Below are positions 24,415-33,851 of a stretch of 64,000 bases of DNA, piece after piece. The notes beneath the pieces were generated by a model. That model saw only the letters and a list, made by a program, of their open reading frames with translations, ran no database searches and was not told where the DNA came from. Every line of letters starts with the position of its first letter. The stretch's first letter is position 1. The DNA comes from Gambelia wislizenii (taxonomy: Eukaryota; Chordata; Lepidosauria; Squamata; Crotaphytidae): NCBI GenBank assembly GCA_030847615.1, contig JAUMIR010000004.1:226838501-226902500 (forward strand), given 5' to 3'. The translations under genes and the position numbers were made by a program.

Positions 24415-25000
24415 TCTGATATCCAGATTCTGATTGCAAATGGGGACAATTGCTTCATGAATTAAAAGCCGCAACCAATTTGTGGGAGGGAGAGAAATAT
24501 CCTTTTTTGTTGTTGTTGTTTCTTGTTTGTAGTGGTTTCTTGTAATCCGATTTTCTTCGCACACAATGCAATTCTCCTTGCAATAAATCCAAAATATGTT
24601 GGGTGACGGGGTCAAAAAAGAAGAAGAAAAGGCAAATGCAAAAGGAAGCACCACAAAAAAAAATCACTTTAGAGAAACATTTCTAGAAATTGTACACCCT
24701 AAACACATAGACACACAAAAACACCCCCGATTTCCTCCTTCCCAAGCCACCAAAGCGATCCGTAGGCCCGTAGTGTCCGAGGTGTAGCTTTTACATCTTG
24801 GAGGGGAAACGGGGACGAAGAGGGGAAGATTTGTTTTAAAAAAAAAAAAAATGTTGGAAGTCACGTTTCTCCTGCTGCAGCACAGACAACTCCAGCAACA
24901 GCAGCGAAGGCTGCACACACTGTATGAGTCTCTCCTTCTTCAGTTCCTTCCAACACAGACACACACAAACACACCCCACACAGACACACACAACCAATAA
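24415..25000 (-). promoter_or_regulatory. JARID2: JARID2 5' UTR and proximal promoter (limits uncertain)
   Basis: This lies directly upstream of the JARID2 start codon on the minus strand. It contains homopolymer runs (24653-24662 and 24837-24851), a CCAAT box at 24994-24998 and a TTTAAA element at 25022-25027. A TATA-like role for the latter would place a start site near 24990, but that is inference. No acceptor splice site is obvious between here and the ATG, so the 5' UTR may be contiguous with the first coding exon. A (CA)-rich run at 24955-24990 lies inside the region. Confidence 0.5.
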
Positions 25001-25199
25001 GAGCAGCTTCCCAGCAGCAACTTTAAATGGCCCGATCTTTTTTTGGAAAAAAAAATATTATATGATGTAGGTAGGCAGGCAGGCAGACCGAGGTATGGAT
25101 GAGGGTGGAAGGGAAGCAAGCAAGCAGGGGAGAGAGAAGGGTTAGGGTTTTGCCTCAATTCTTAACGTGCTACCAGCCGCAAAAAATAAAAATATTAAA

Positions 25200-25660
25200 T
25201 TAAAAATTTGGGGGGGGAATCACTCGCTGCACATCCCTGTGGCTGTAACCCAAGAAGCCCCTTGGTGCACATTCACAGCCGTGTTTCCCCCGTCCTCGAC
25301 CAAAGAAGCACCAAGCCTGGCGGGGTCCCCCGTCCTCCAGCTGGAGGCACCGAGTCCCGGGCAAGGAATCCCTGGCGAAGAATTTGAGGACAATCCCTGC
25401 CTCCACGACACGCTCCGTCGCCAGCTCTTCTCCTCCTCCTCTTCCTCTCTCTGTCTGCGAAAGCTCTTTAATTGTCCTCCCTCTTTGCCCTCCCCCTTCG
25501 CCTGGCGAGCAAAGGCAGCCCTCTTCCTACTACATCTCCCGCACAAGGTCTCCTCAGCCTGGCTGGCCCGGGTGGTTGGTTGTGGGGTGGGTGGGTGGGT
25601 GAGTGGGTAGGTAGGTAGGGGGGAGGGAGAGCAGGGAAAGGAGAAGCAGCCGCCGCAGCT
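25200..25660. promoter_or_regulatory. GC-rich upstream promoter segment of JARID2
   Basis: This is a GC-rich, C/T-strand-biased segment with a purine-rich minus strand and a (GGGT)n-like G run near 25575-25625 that could form G-quadruplexes. Open frames exist on both strands (for example 25167-25610 plus and 25220-25546 minus). They have skewed, low-complexity composition and no recognisable protein, so I treat them as by-products of base composition. Confidence 0.5.
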
Positions 25661-26050
25661 CCGTGAGGCGCCTCAGAATCGCCCCTTTCTTGGTCTCTGG
25701 GAAAGTTGTAGTCCCCTCGCCACAAAATGGCTACAAAGGCTCGGAACTACAAATCCCAGCCTGCGCGGCGCGGCAGCAGCAGCGGCCCCTGATTGGTCGC
25801 CGGGAGAAGGGAATGTCCTCGAGGCACCTTTCTTTCACCTCGCGCCCCGCCCCTTTTCGAACGCCAGCCTTGGCGCGCGGCGGAGGCGGAGGCTCTTTCG
25901 CGCGAGCCCGGTGGGGGGTAAGCGCGTGGGGCGCCGTGACGCGCTGGGCAGCCGCGGTGACTTCTCGGTTTCGTCGTCTTCAGCGTTTGTGTCATTGAGG
26001 TTTGAGACAAGAGGGTCTCTCTGAGGGAGGGGAGCGGCTCACGGGGAAGG
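25660..26050 (+). promoter_or_regulatory. CpG-island promoter facing away from JARID2 (candidate divergent transcript)
   Basis: This is a dense CpG block with ordered promoter motifs. A 19-bp match to the ZNF143/SBS consensus lies at 25746-25764, with an opposed half-site (TTGTAGT) at 25706-25712. An inverted CCAAT box (ATTGG) is at 25792-25796, a GC box (CCCCGCCCC) at 25845-25853, and an E2F-type TTTCGCGC at 25896-25903. A splice donor, GGGGG then GTAAGCG, begins at 25918. The arrangement suggests a non-coding first exon on the plus strand ending at 25917, transcribed divergently from JARID2 about 1 kb away. Direction and product are inference. The block could equally serve as the distal part of the JARID2 promoter. 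Confidence 0.55.
25746..25764 (+). promoter_or_regulatory. ZNF143/THAP11-type (SBS) binding site
   Basis: The sequence ACTACAAATCCCAGCCTGC fits the extended SBS consensus (ACTACAANTCCCAG plus a TGC 3' extension) at every fixed position. It lies in a CpG island 46 bp from a CCAAT box, a usual setting for this motif. Similar 14-mers occur in MITEs elsewhere in the window, so a transposon origin cannot be excluded, but the flanks here do not resemble those MITEs. Confidence 0.7.
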
Positions 26051-26218
26051 ACCAGAGCTTCTCCTTGCTTAACACAGGTGAATGGGTAGAAGACCTTGTT
26101 ATGTGGACTGGAGGGAGGGAGGGGGCGCCCCTCATTGACCTGGAGAGTGAGTGGGGGGCACCATGCTATTTATTGGAAAGACGATTGACGGTATGGAACC
26201 TTTATTTATTTTCAGTAC

Positions 26219-26303
26219 TTGTTGCGGTGTGCCGTTTCTGACTTATGGCGAACCTATCCTGTTCTGAGGCTGAGAGAGTGTGACATGCCTAGTGACTCTA
26301 TTG
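26219..26303 (-). mobile_element. SINE fragment (3' half)
   Basis: GCCGTTTCTGACTTATGGCG then CTGAGGCTGAGAGAGTGTGA matches the inverse of the SINE tail and body. It is truncated and internally deleted. Confidence 0.65.
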
Positions 26304-26334
26304 TACAGACAGGCGAAACTGAAGTAGGCTAGAG

Positions 26335-26715
26335 CAGTGGCTCTTAACCTTTTCTGTATCAGGGACCCCCTTTAAATCTCTTTTGTTGCCATGGGTCCCC
26401 CAAGACCTAACTCAAGATTTAAAACCATAATAATAATAATAATACCTAATAATAATACAATTACACTAAGCATTAAACTTCCCTCAAAGGCATCGGAGGA
26501 GGCAGGAAAACTTTTCTTCTGCTTCTTCTTTCAAGTTTGTGGCTGGAGACTATTGAATGGCAATGTGCAGGCCAAGCCAGCCAGGCTTGGATCCTGTCAT
26601 GTGGCCATCCCACTGCAGGGTGGAGCTGGGTCAGGCAGTCTTCAAGCCTTCGCGAACCCACATGAAGACATCATGGACCCCTGAGGGTCCCCAGACCACA
26701 TATTAAGAACCACTG
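26335..26715 (+). mobile_element. hAT element, promoter-flanking copy 2 (opposite orientation)
   Basis: The ends are CAGTGGCTCTTAACCTTTTC and TATTAAGAACCACTG. The interior is the inverse of the element at 21781-22145, including CATAATAATAATAATAATAC, GAATGGCAATGTGCAGGCC and GACATCATGGACCCCTGAGG. The flanks do not preserve a clear duplication. Confidence 0.75.
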
Positions 26716-26743
26716 GTACGGAACATTTATTTATTTGTAATAC

Positions 26744-26932
26744 TTATTGTGGTGTGCCTTCAAGTCATTTCTGACTTATGGTGACCTAAAGTGAACCTAT
26801 TACATTCTGAGGCTGAGAGAGTGTAACCTGCCCAAGGTCACCCTGTGGGATTTCATGGCCAAGCAGGGATTCAAACCCTGGTCTCCAGAATCATAATCCA
26901 AGACTCAAACCACTATGCCATGTTGGTTCCTT
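26744..26932 (-). mobile_element. tRNA-derived SINE
   Basis: This is the inverse orientation of the family: CTTCAAGTCATTTCTGACTT, GAGGCTGAGAGAGTGTAACC, CCAAGGTCACCCTGTGGGAT, GGATTCAAACCCTGGTCTCC (B box) and the head ending near 26932. Confidence 0.8.
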
Positions 26933-27068
26933 TGTAATACTTACATTCTGCATAATATAGTAATATTTCCGAGTGATTCCCATTAAAATACTAACATAAT
27001 ATTTATTTGGATTGTAGCATGGGAAAGTTAAGAGAAAGAATAAGGATTTCATAATATGGAAAAATGTA

Positions 27069-27107
27069 GTGGTGCCAGGATGGTTTAGTGGTTTGAGTTT
27101 TGCACCT
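27069..27107 (+). mobile_element. SINE, 5' tRNA-related part (split)
   Basis: GTGGTGCCAGGATGGTTTAG and TGGTTTGAGTTTTGCACC form the tRNA-like head with an A-box-like segment. The SINE resumes at 27326 after a MITE insertion. Confidence 0.65.
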
Positions 27108-27325
27108 GGGCCCTTTCACACTACACAGTTATAGTATTATGATTTCTCATTAATTACCACAGCTTCATTTTATATAATCCTGGGACTTGTAATTTGGTGA
27201 CACACTAGAGTTCTCTGAGAAAATTAGCGCCCATCCCTAAGCTGCAAATCCCAGGATTCTAAAGGATGGAATTGGGGCAGATAAAGTGGAATAATAGCAC
27301 TATAACAGTGTATGTAGTGTAAAAA
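27108..27325. mobile_element. Palindromic MITE (family C-like) inserted in a SINE
   Basis: This is a palindromic insert with ATATAATCCTGGGACTTGTA and the inverse GCAAATCCCAGGATTCTAAA. It splits the SINE whose halves are at 27069-27107 and 27326-27535. The terminal sequence (CCCTTTCACACTACACAGTT / ACAGTGTATGTAGTGT) differs from other family C ends. Confidence 0.75.
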
Positions 27326-27535
27326 GACACCAGGACTCTGGGAGATCCAGCTTGGAATCCCTGCTCAGCCATGGAAACCCACTGGATGACCATGGACAAG
27401 TCACACACTCTCAGCTTAAGAGGAAGGGAATGGGAAACTTCTTCCTTATAATATTTGCCAAAAAAAAAAAATGCTAGGATATGGTCACCCTAAGTCAGAG
27501 CTGACTTGAAGGCACACTACAACAACAACAAAATG
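27326..27535 (+). mobile_element. SINE, 3' part with BovB-type tail (split)
   Basis: This continues with GACTCTGGGAGATCCAGCTT, CATGGAAACCCACTGGATGA, CACACTCTCAGCTTAAGAGG, GTCACCCTAAGTCAGAGCTG and an (ACA)n tail. It is collinear with the other SINE copies. Confidence 0.8.
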
Positions 27536-29044
27536 TGGCATGAACATTTCAGTGGAAGTAAGGAGCTATCATGGTGAAATAGCCATGTCTTGTCTTATAT
27601 GTGCAGCCTACAGTATATACCAAGGATGGGATCAATTCAAAGAAGTTCTGGGGGGACTGCCTTCCATTGGTGGATGGTGCCAGAGATTAGAACCTCTTCA
27701 GTGCTAGATTCAGCACCAGGGCCTGGGCTGCCCCACTTCTGCTATGCACATTGACTCAGAAGTAAATCTCCTGTGTGCAAGAGCACAGATGGGATAACAC
27801 TGTGGCTCAAGGGCAGAATGGATATATTTGAAGCGGGGTGGAAGCAACTCATACAAGTATGTGTTTTATACTGGAAGAGGAAAAACCCCAAACAGTGACT
27901 TTCTGAAGGCAGTTATCTTCTTGGGAAAGCGGGGTTTAAAATGCAGGAGTTAGGTTTGTGGAGGAGAACCCAGCAGCAATAAAAAGAGTATTTATCTAAA
28001 TTATGAGCTGGAGAGAAAATACCTTTTACTAGTTGCTAAGCAGTTGTTGGGAGCCTACAGCTCTGCTTTCCAGCCAGTGTCACCTCAGGACAGTAAGCTT
28101 GGTTTATAGAAAACTTGCTCAACATGTCTCCAAGGTATTCTAAGGTCATTCCCTTCCCCCTTTCTCTAATACTGTAGGAAACCCTGCTATACAGGATTAC
28201 TTTTTTAGCCTGTGCAGAGCATCAGCCAGACTGGTGGAAAAGGGCACATTATAATTAGTCTATTTACATTTAACTGTTCAGGGGAGTAGGGTTGCCATGT
28301 TTAACATATTGCACAGTAGCAATCTCTGATTTAAAAATAGAATAGTTCTTGAAAGCAAGCCCTTTAATAAATATAACATACGTTAGTAAGTGGATCATTA
28401 TAGTCTCTTCCCACTTCAAGCTGTAGTAGGTTTGGCACTTACATGAGTTTTCTCCTTGTTTAGGAACACAGACTCATCTTTTGGACCTCCGATCCTGTCA
28501 AAATTCAGCATTCTTGGGTAGAACTGGCTGCCTTAAGACAGCATAAGGAAGCATATTTTTAAATCTCTCCCACTCAAGTCAGTGGGACTTTAAAAAATAC
28601 TTCAATATATTGCTGACAGAAAATTATGTAAAAATATGTCATGGTGTTAAAATGGCTGTTGTTTGTCGAATATATACAGGGAATTGATTTTAGGGAAATA
28701 AGGGATGACAAGAACTCAATATTCATAATAAAGATTAAATCAAATATGGGGGATTTGTGGCCCTCTGGATGTATGTTTGTTTAACAGCATTTCTAGACTT
28801 CTCATAAAACAATGTCTAGATGATGAGTACAATAAATTAGCAATAACTAGTTGAACTGCAACTTCTATCATCCCTTCCCATTGGCTCTGCTGGCTACATG
28901 ATGGGAGTTGCAATCCAGCAACATAGGGAAGTTCACATATTCCCTCTCCAAGCTCTAAATCATTATGAAGAGAATTAATTGCCTGATCATATACAAAGCT
29001 AAATGTAGCTTCTAAAATTAAAGAGGCCTAGGTGTTCTAGATCT

Positions 29045-29262
29045 TACACATACAAAGACATAGCCATGTTAAATCTGTAGCAGTATACAAAGGGACCTTA
29101 TAACACCTTTGAGACTGAGAGAACAATTTATAGGAAAGGCTTTTATAGACTTAATGTACTTCACTGAATGCATCTGATGAAGGAGAGTGAGTCTACGAAA
29201 GCTTGTGCGTTAAACCTTTTTCAGTCTCAAAGTTGCTACAAGATCCCTTTGTGTAGATTTTA
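29045..29262 (+). mobile_element. Penelope-like element fragment with hammerhead-like motif
   Basis: ATCTGATGAAGGAGAG, a short hairpin and ACGAAAGCTTGTGCG (29171-29210) carry the CTGATGA and GAAA segments of a hammerhead core. The motif is flanked by inverted segments CAAAGGGACCTTATAACACC (29089) and GCTACAAGATCCCTTTG (29235), as in terminal repeats of this family. Confidence 0.55.
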
Positions 29263-29358
29263 CATAGATCTTTTAAGTATAATGTTTTATTTCCTGTACT
29301 GTATATTTAGAAAATGAGTAACGTTTGAGGATCACGGAAGAAAATATTTATTTATGTA

Positions 29359-29578
29359 CAGTGGGCCCTCTGGGGTTTGGTTTCAGAACCCCTCGTGGAT
29401 ACCAAAATCTGTGGATGCTTAAGTCCTATCATATATAATGGTATAGCAAAATGGCATCCCTTATATAAAACGGTGAACAGCAAGGTTTGCTTTTTGGAAT
29501 TTCCTTCTGCAAATATTTTCAAGCTATGATTGGTTAAATCCATGGATGCTGAACCCCATGGATGTAGAGAGCTAACTG
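29359..29578. mobile_element. Tigger-like MITE (family A)
   Basis: TA duplications lie at 29357-29358 and 29579-29580. The ends are CAGTGGGCCCTC and GAGAGCTAACTG. The interior is shared with copies at 18629 and 49396. Confidence 0.78.
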
Positions 29579-29602
29579 TATTTGTTTGCATTGATTAAAA
29601 TA

Positions 29603-29650
29603 CAGTCAGACCCCTGTATCCATGGTACCAATATCTGTGGTTTCAGTTAT
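29603..29650 (+). mobile_element. Tigger-like MITE (family B), left part, split by CR1
   Basis: This begins with the TIR CAGTCAGACCCCTGTATCC after TA and runs 48 bp before CR1 sequence starts. The other half, with the complementary TIR, is at 31154-31366. Other copies are at 1663, 21152 and 36012. Confidence 0.75.
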
Positions 29651-30196
29651 CATAGAATCATAGAGTTGGAAGAGACCACAAGGGCCATCCAGTCTAACCC
29701 CCTGCCATGCAGGAATACACAATCAAATCATTCCCGACAGATGGCCATCCAGCCTCTGTTTAAAAACCTCCAAAGAAGGAGACTCCACCACACTATGAGG
29801 CAATGTATTCCACTTCCAAAAAGCTCTTACTGTCAAGAAGTTCTTCCTAATGTTTAGTGGAATCTCTTTTCCTGTACAGTAGTTTGAATCCATTGCTCTG
29901 TGTCCTAGTCTCTAAAGCAGCAGAAAACAAGCTTGGTCCATCTTCAGTATGACATCCCTTTAGATATTTAAACATGGCTATCATGTCCCCTCTCAACCTT
30001 CTCTTCTCCAGACTAAACATACCCAGCTCCCTAAGCCATTTCTCATAGGGCATGGCCTCCAGACCTCCCATCATCCTGTTTACCCTCCTCTGGACACATT
30101 CCAGCTTCTTAATATCCTTTCTGAATTGTGGTGCCCAGAACTGGACACAGTATTCCAGGTGAGGTCTGACCAAAGCAGAACAGAGTGGCACTATTA
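29651..30196 (-). mobile_element. CR1 LINE 3' fragment, part 1
   Basis: The minus strand encodes the CR1 ORF2 C-terminus ([37 protein letters not shown]). The 3' end carries CR1-type ATTCTATGAT-like repeats, read on the plus strand as CATAGAATCATAG at 29651. The element is interrupted at 30195/31068 by a Tigger-like MITE and resumes to about 31153. Confidence 0.85.
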
Positions 30197-31065
30197 CAGT
30201 TGTCCCTCCACATTCGCGGGGGTTAGGTTCTTGAGACCCCCGCATATGTGGAAAAAACCGCGAAAAACTGATGCTGCTCCCGCGCCCCCCCCCCAAGGAA
30301 GGGAGGCAGCGGGAGGGTGTCTGGCCAGCCTGGCTGGCCTCTCCACGGCCTTTCTGAGGGGACTCCAGGCCTTAGAAGCCCCGGAGCCCGCTGAGGAAGG
30401 TCAGGGAAGGCAGCGTGTGAGTGGGGAGGAGGCTGCGCTGCCTCTCCCCGGCTTTTCTCACCCCCCCGCCCTTCCCAAAGTGGCTGCGGGGGCTTCTGAA
30501 GCCCCCGCCGCCACTCTCCCTCACCCCCCTGCCCTTCCCAAAGTGGCTGCGGGGGCTTCTGAAGCCCCCGCCGCCACTCTCCCTCACCCCCCCGCCCTTC
30601 CCAAAGTGGCGATGGGGGCTTCTGAAGCCCCCGCCGCCACTCTCCCTCACCCCCCCGCCCTTCCCAAAGTGGCTACGGGGGCTTCTGAAGCCCCCGCCGC
30701 CACTCTCCCTCACCCCCCTGCCCTTCCCAAAGTGGCTGCGGGAGCTTCTGAAGCCCCCGCCGCCACTCTCCCTCGCCCCCCCGCCCTTCCCAAAGTGGCG
30801 TAGGGGGCTTCAGAAGCCCCCGCCGCCACTCTCCCTCACCCCCCCACCCTTCCCAAAGTGGCATAGGGGGTCCCTCACTGCCTTGGGAAGGGACTGGGGT
30901 GGAATGAGGGAGGCTTTCCACCCCCCCTTTTCCAAGGCAGCGAAGGGATTCCTGAGAACCCCTTCGCTGCCTTGGGAAGGGACGGAGTGGAGAGGGGGGG
31001 TAGGCGGCTTTCCGCGAATAATCAAAACTGCGAATGTGAAAGTCGCGAATGTGGAGGGGCAACTG
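30197..31065. mobile_element. Tigger-like MITE (family A) carrying a minisatellite
   Basis: It is flanked by TA duplications (30195-30196 and 31066-31067) and has inverted ends (CAGTTGTCCCTCCACATTCGC / GCGAATGTGGAGGGGCAACTG). Relatives at 18629, 29359 and 49396 are 214-249 bp; this copy is enlarged to 869 bp by a 63-bp tandem repeat and flanking GC-rich sequence. Confidence 0.8.
30471..30885. repeat. 63-bp minisatellite, about 6.5-7 units
   Basis: Units start at 30471, 30534, 30597, 30660, 30723, 30786 and 30849, an exact 63-bp period. Each contains CTTCCCAAAGTGGC and the hairpin palindrome GGGGGCTTCTGAAGCCCCC. Because 63 is 21 codons, several frames on both strands stay open and give repetitive Pro/Ala- or Gly/Ser-rich peptides (for example 30126-30803 plus). 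I treat these as non-genic. Confidence 0.92.
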
Positions 31066-31067
31066 TA

Positions 31068-31153
31068 CTTCCCTTGATCTAGACACTATACTCCTATTAA
31101 TGTGCCTAGAATCACATTGGCTTTTATAGCTGCTGCATCACACTGCTGACTCA
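31068..31153 (-). mobile_element. CR1 LINE 3' fragment, part 2
   Basis: This continues the same CR1 copy after the inserted MITE. Removing 30197-31067 restores ...GGCACTATTA joined to CTTCCCTTGATCTAGA, which reads as uninterrupted CR1. It ends near 31153, where an older MITE resumes. Confidence 0.8.
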
Positions 31154-31366
31154 TGGCTGAAAAAATAAGGACATATTCCATAGAGTCACACTGCAAAATG
31201 CTTACAGAAGTGTCCTCTGTAGCCATCTTCTAGGTCCTCCAATGCAACTCTGTGGTACATTTGTACTGGAAGTCCTTTATTTTAATAGGATTTGCTGTTA
31301 TCCGTGGTTTCCAGTATCTACAGTAAGTCCAGAAACTGAACCCCCACAAATATGTGAGTCTGACTG
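31154..31366 (+). mobile_element. Tigger-like MITE (family B), right part
   Basis: This resumes the MITE interrupted at 29650. The block TCTTCTAGGTCCTCC...CTGGAAGTCC is shared with the copies at 1663-1869 and 21152-21400, and it ends with GAGTCTGACTG, the inverse of the left TIR at 29603. Confidence 0.75.
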
Positions 31367-33059
31367 TTTTCATAATCTGCCCTTTGATTAAAGCCTCCAA
31401 GCTGGCTAATGAGATACATTAAAACCAAAATCATATATACTGTTAGACACACCAAAATTTTAAAACTTCTGATAAACTTTAAGTAGCTGCAAAATTGATT
31501 ATAGCAGCAGAAATAGAGGAGGCTAATTGGGGTGAGCCAGAAGAGGACTACCATGGCCTAGTGTCTAAAAGTCAGTAACAAAAGCAGATGAATTTTCCTA
31601 TTTCACTTTCACTTAAGGTATTCTGCAGTTTCAGTGCCATTAAAAAAAGAGGTGCTGTTGCATGTCACCATCCATTATACTTCACACAGTGGGAGAGTAC
31701 ATCAGTTAGGGCCTCCAGTGAAAATCTCAACACATGGTTAGATTCATAGAGATGAAGCCTTTTTCTCACCATGCATAAGGCCTTAACCAGTTATGAGCTA
31801 CTACTTTAAATTGAGCTTGGGAACCCATAATAAGTGAAAGACATTATGGCAAGGTTGTTGTTATACAGTACTCATTATGTATCCTCTATCAATTGACAGC
31901 CAAGCAGCAACATTTTAAACAGTTTCCTTTCTGAAGACAGACTCAGAGAGCATTATAGTCTGACAATAGACATGACTAAGGCAGGAATCACTTCAGAAAC
32001 ATATTGTGGGGTTTTCTAACCACAGAGTTATACATGAGCTTAAAGACTGCTCAGAAATTAAATTTTGTCCCAAAGACAACTTTTTGGCTACTGACTAGCA
32101 TTGAGCCTTGCAAATACGTCTTGCTGAGCTGCAATGGATCCTTGTCTATTTTGAAACACACATGGAAGCATTGGCGCTTACTGTGAAAGCTCCATTCAGT
32201 ACTTTGAAGGATAGGATAATCTATTCACAGATTTAACTGCCCTTGAACTGAGAGGCCCTCCTTGGAGTGTCCTGCCATCTGACAGATAGTAATTGAGTTT
32301 GGAGCCTTCTCAGTTGTGGCACCCCACCCTTCCCTAGGAGATTTGCCAGTGCTCACTGTGTTGTTGTTTTTCAACCCCACGTAAAGGCCTTGTTATTTTC
32401 TTGGGCCTTTTGACTTTCATGAAATGTTTATTCTTGTATTTTAACATGTCATTGTTTATTAAATTGCCAGAATCATCACTTTGTTTGATTCTTTAAAAGA
32501 CAAACTCATTTGACTTCTGTCAGACCTAGTTATTGATTTGATAAAGTGCTTTTTCCATTTATGGAAAGGGTTAAATTTGGAATATATTGGTGTATACCAC
32601 CATCCCAGCTTTACAGCATAGAAGGACAGATGCTAATATTGGTGCTGGAATAATCTGATCAGTATTCTACGCTCTTCTCATCCTGATAAGCAGACTTGGA
32701 AAAAAACATGTTTCGCTTGTGATCAGCCATCCATATGAAGACTTTAATAAAACAAACAATTTAAGTAAAAAGCCTGATACACTCATGCAGCACTTTCCAT
32801 AAGCCAATTAGGGAGACTAATTGTGGTAGGCCTCAAAAGTGAGTTAGCAAGTTTATTTTAATGAGCAAAGTATAGAGAAGGAATAGAGCATGTACATGCT
32901 GCTGGAAAGGCTATCTATTCATGTGGTCTTATAAAGGAGGCAAACAGTCTTGTCTAAAGATAACGTATTTGTTCCTCTGCTGGACAGCAAAGTGCTTTGT
33001 GCAGGCTAGCTAGCATCCAGTTCCATGGTACTGAGTCCTTTTCTTCCTGTTCAAATATT

Positions 33060-33215
33060 TGCTTGGCCATGGAAACCTGCTAGATGACCTTGGGCAAGTC
33101 ACACACTCTCAGCCTCAGAGGAAGGCAGTGGCAAACTGCATCTGAACAAATCTTGCAAGGAAAACCCTGTGATAGGTTCGATTTAGGGTCTCCCTAAGTC
33201 AGAAACTGACTTACT
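33060..33215 (+). mobile_element. SINE fragment (body and tail)
   Basis: TGGCCATGGAAACCTGCTAG, TGGGCAAGTCACACACTCTC, GAACAAATCTTGCAAGGAAA and GGGTCTCCCTAAGTCAGAAA are collinear with other SINE copies. The tRNA-like head is missing. Confidence 0.75.
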
Positions 33216-33525
33216 GCATGTTTGTGCCCTGGAGCATATTGCATGTTTGCACCCTGGAAAGCTGCAACCAGTGCTAACGTTATGGAATAGCTTTTTTTTT
33301 CCAGTTGTCCTTCTCATCTACTAGTATCCAAACTCAAACATATCTTCCAGTATTTCACAAATGAAAACTGGGATAAGCCTGACCAAGCAACACCAGAGCG
33401 TGGATAAGATGTCAGATGCTATTAATGTGAAAAACAGACAAGCTACGGCACTTTGCTTTTTCCTGAGCCTACTGGGAAGGCCAAGATTCCACTCTTCTCA
33501 TCTTCCCCCTGCTGAGTTAACTTAG

Positions 33526-33851
33526 GACTTTTTCGGACGGTCAAAAATAACTCAAGCAGCCTCGTCGCGTTGCGAGGCTGCTGCGCTGCAGAGCGTCTGT
33601 TTTGGATGATGCTCTCCCCTGCCGGTACTGTTACGGTACCACGGGGAGATTTGAGCATCATATTTCGTTGGTTTTTACTCACGAAAGTTGATCGTGATTA
33701 AAAACCAACGAAATATGATGCTCAGATCTCCCCGCGGTACCGCAACAGTACCGGCAGGGGAGAGCATCATCCGAAACCGACGCTCTGCAGCGCAGCAGCC
33801 TCGCAACGCGATGAGGCTGCTTGCGTTATTTTTGACGCGTCTGAAAAAGTC
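33526..33851. mobile_element. Foldback (near-perfect palindromic) DNA element
   Basis: Two arms of about 158 bp (33526-33683 and 33693-33851) are inverted copies around a 9-bp spacer. I count about 10 differences by eye (roughly 94% identity), most at CpG positions. The outer ends are GACTTTTTC and GAAAAAGTC. Both arms contain CpG-rich blocks (GCAGCCTCGTCGCGTTGCG, CTGCCGGTACTG). Similar short frames appear from each arm. No clear target duplication was found. It would form a very stable hairpin. Confidence 0.85.

Noticed and set aside
24316..24654. 112-residue minus-strand frame extending JARID2 upstream and into the intron
   Set aside because: No in-frame ATG lies upstream of 24414, the upstream residues are not JARID2-like, and the downstream end reads through the splice donor.
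25167..25610. 147-residue plus-strand frame upstream of JARID2
   Set aside because: Low-complexity Ser/Leu/Pro-rich chance frame in the promoter CpG island; no homology recognised.
30126..30803. 225-residue Pro/Ala-rich open frame, with a 218-residue frame in another phase
   Set aside because: Both are produced by the 63-bp minisatellite, whose period is a multiple of three; no start context, splice sites or homology.
30471..30885. Regularly spaced repeats as a CRISPR array
   Set aside because: The units are contiguous and near-identical with no unique spacers, and the sequence is vertebrate.
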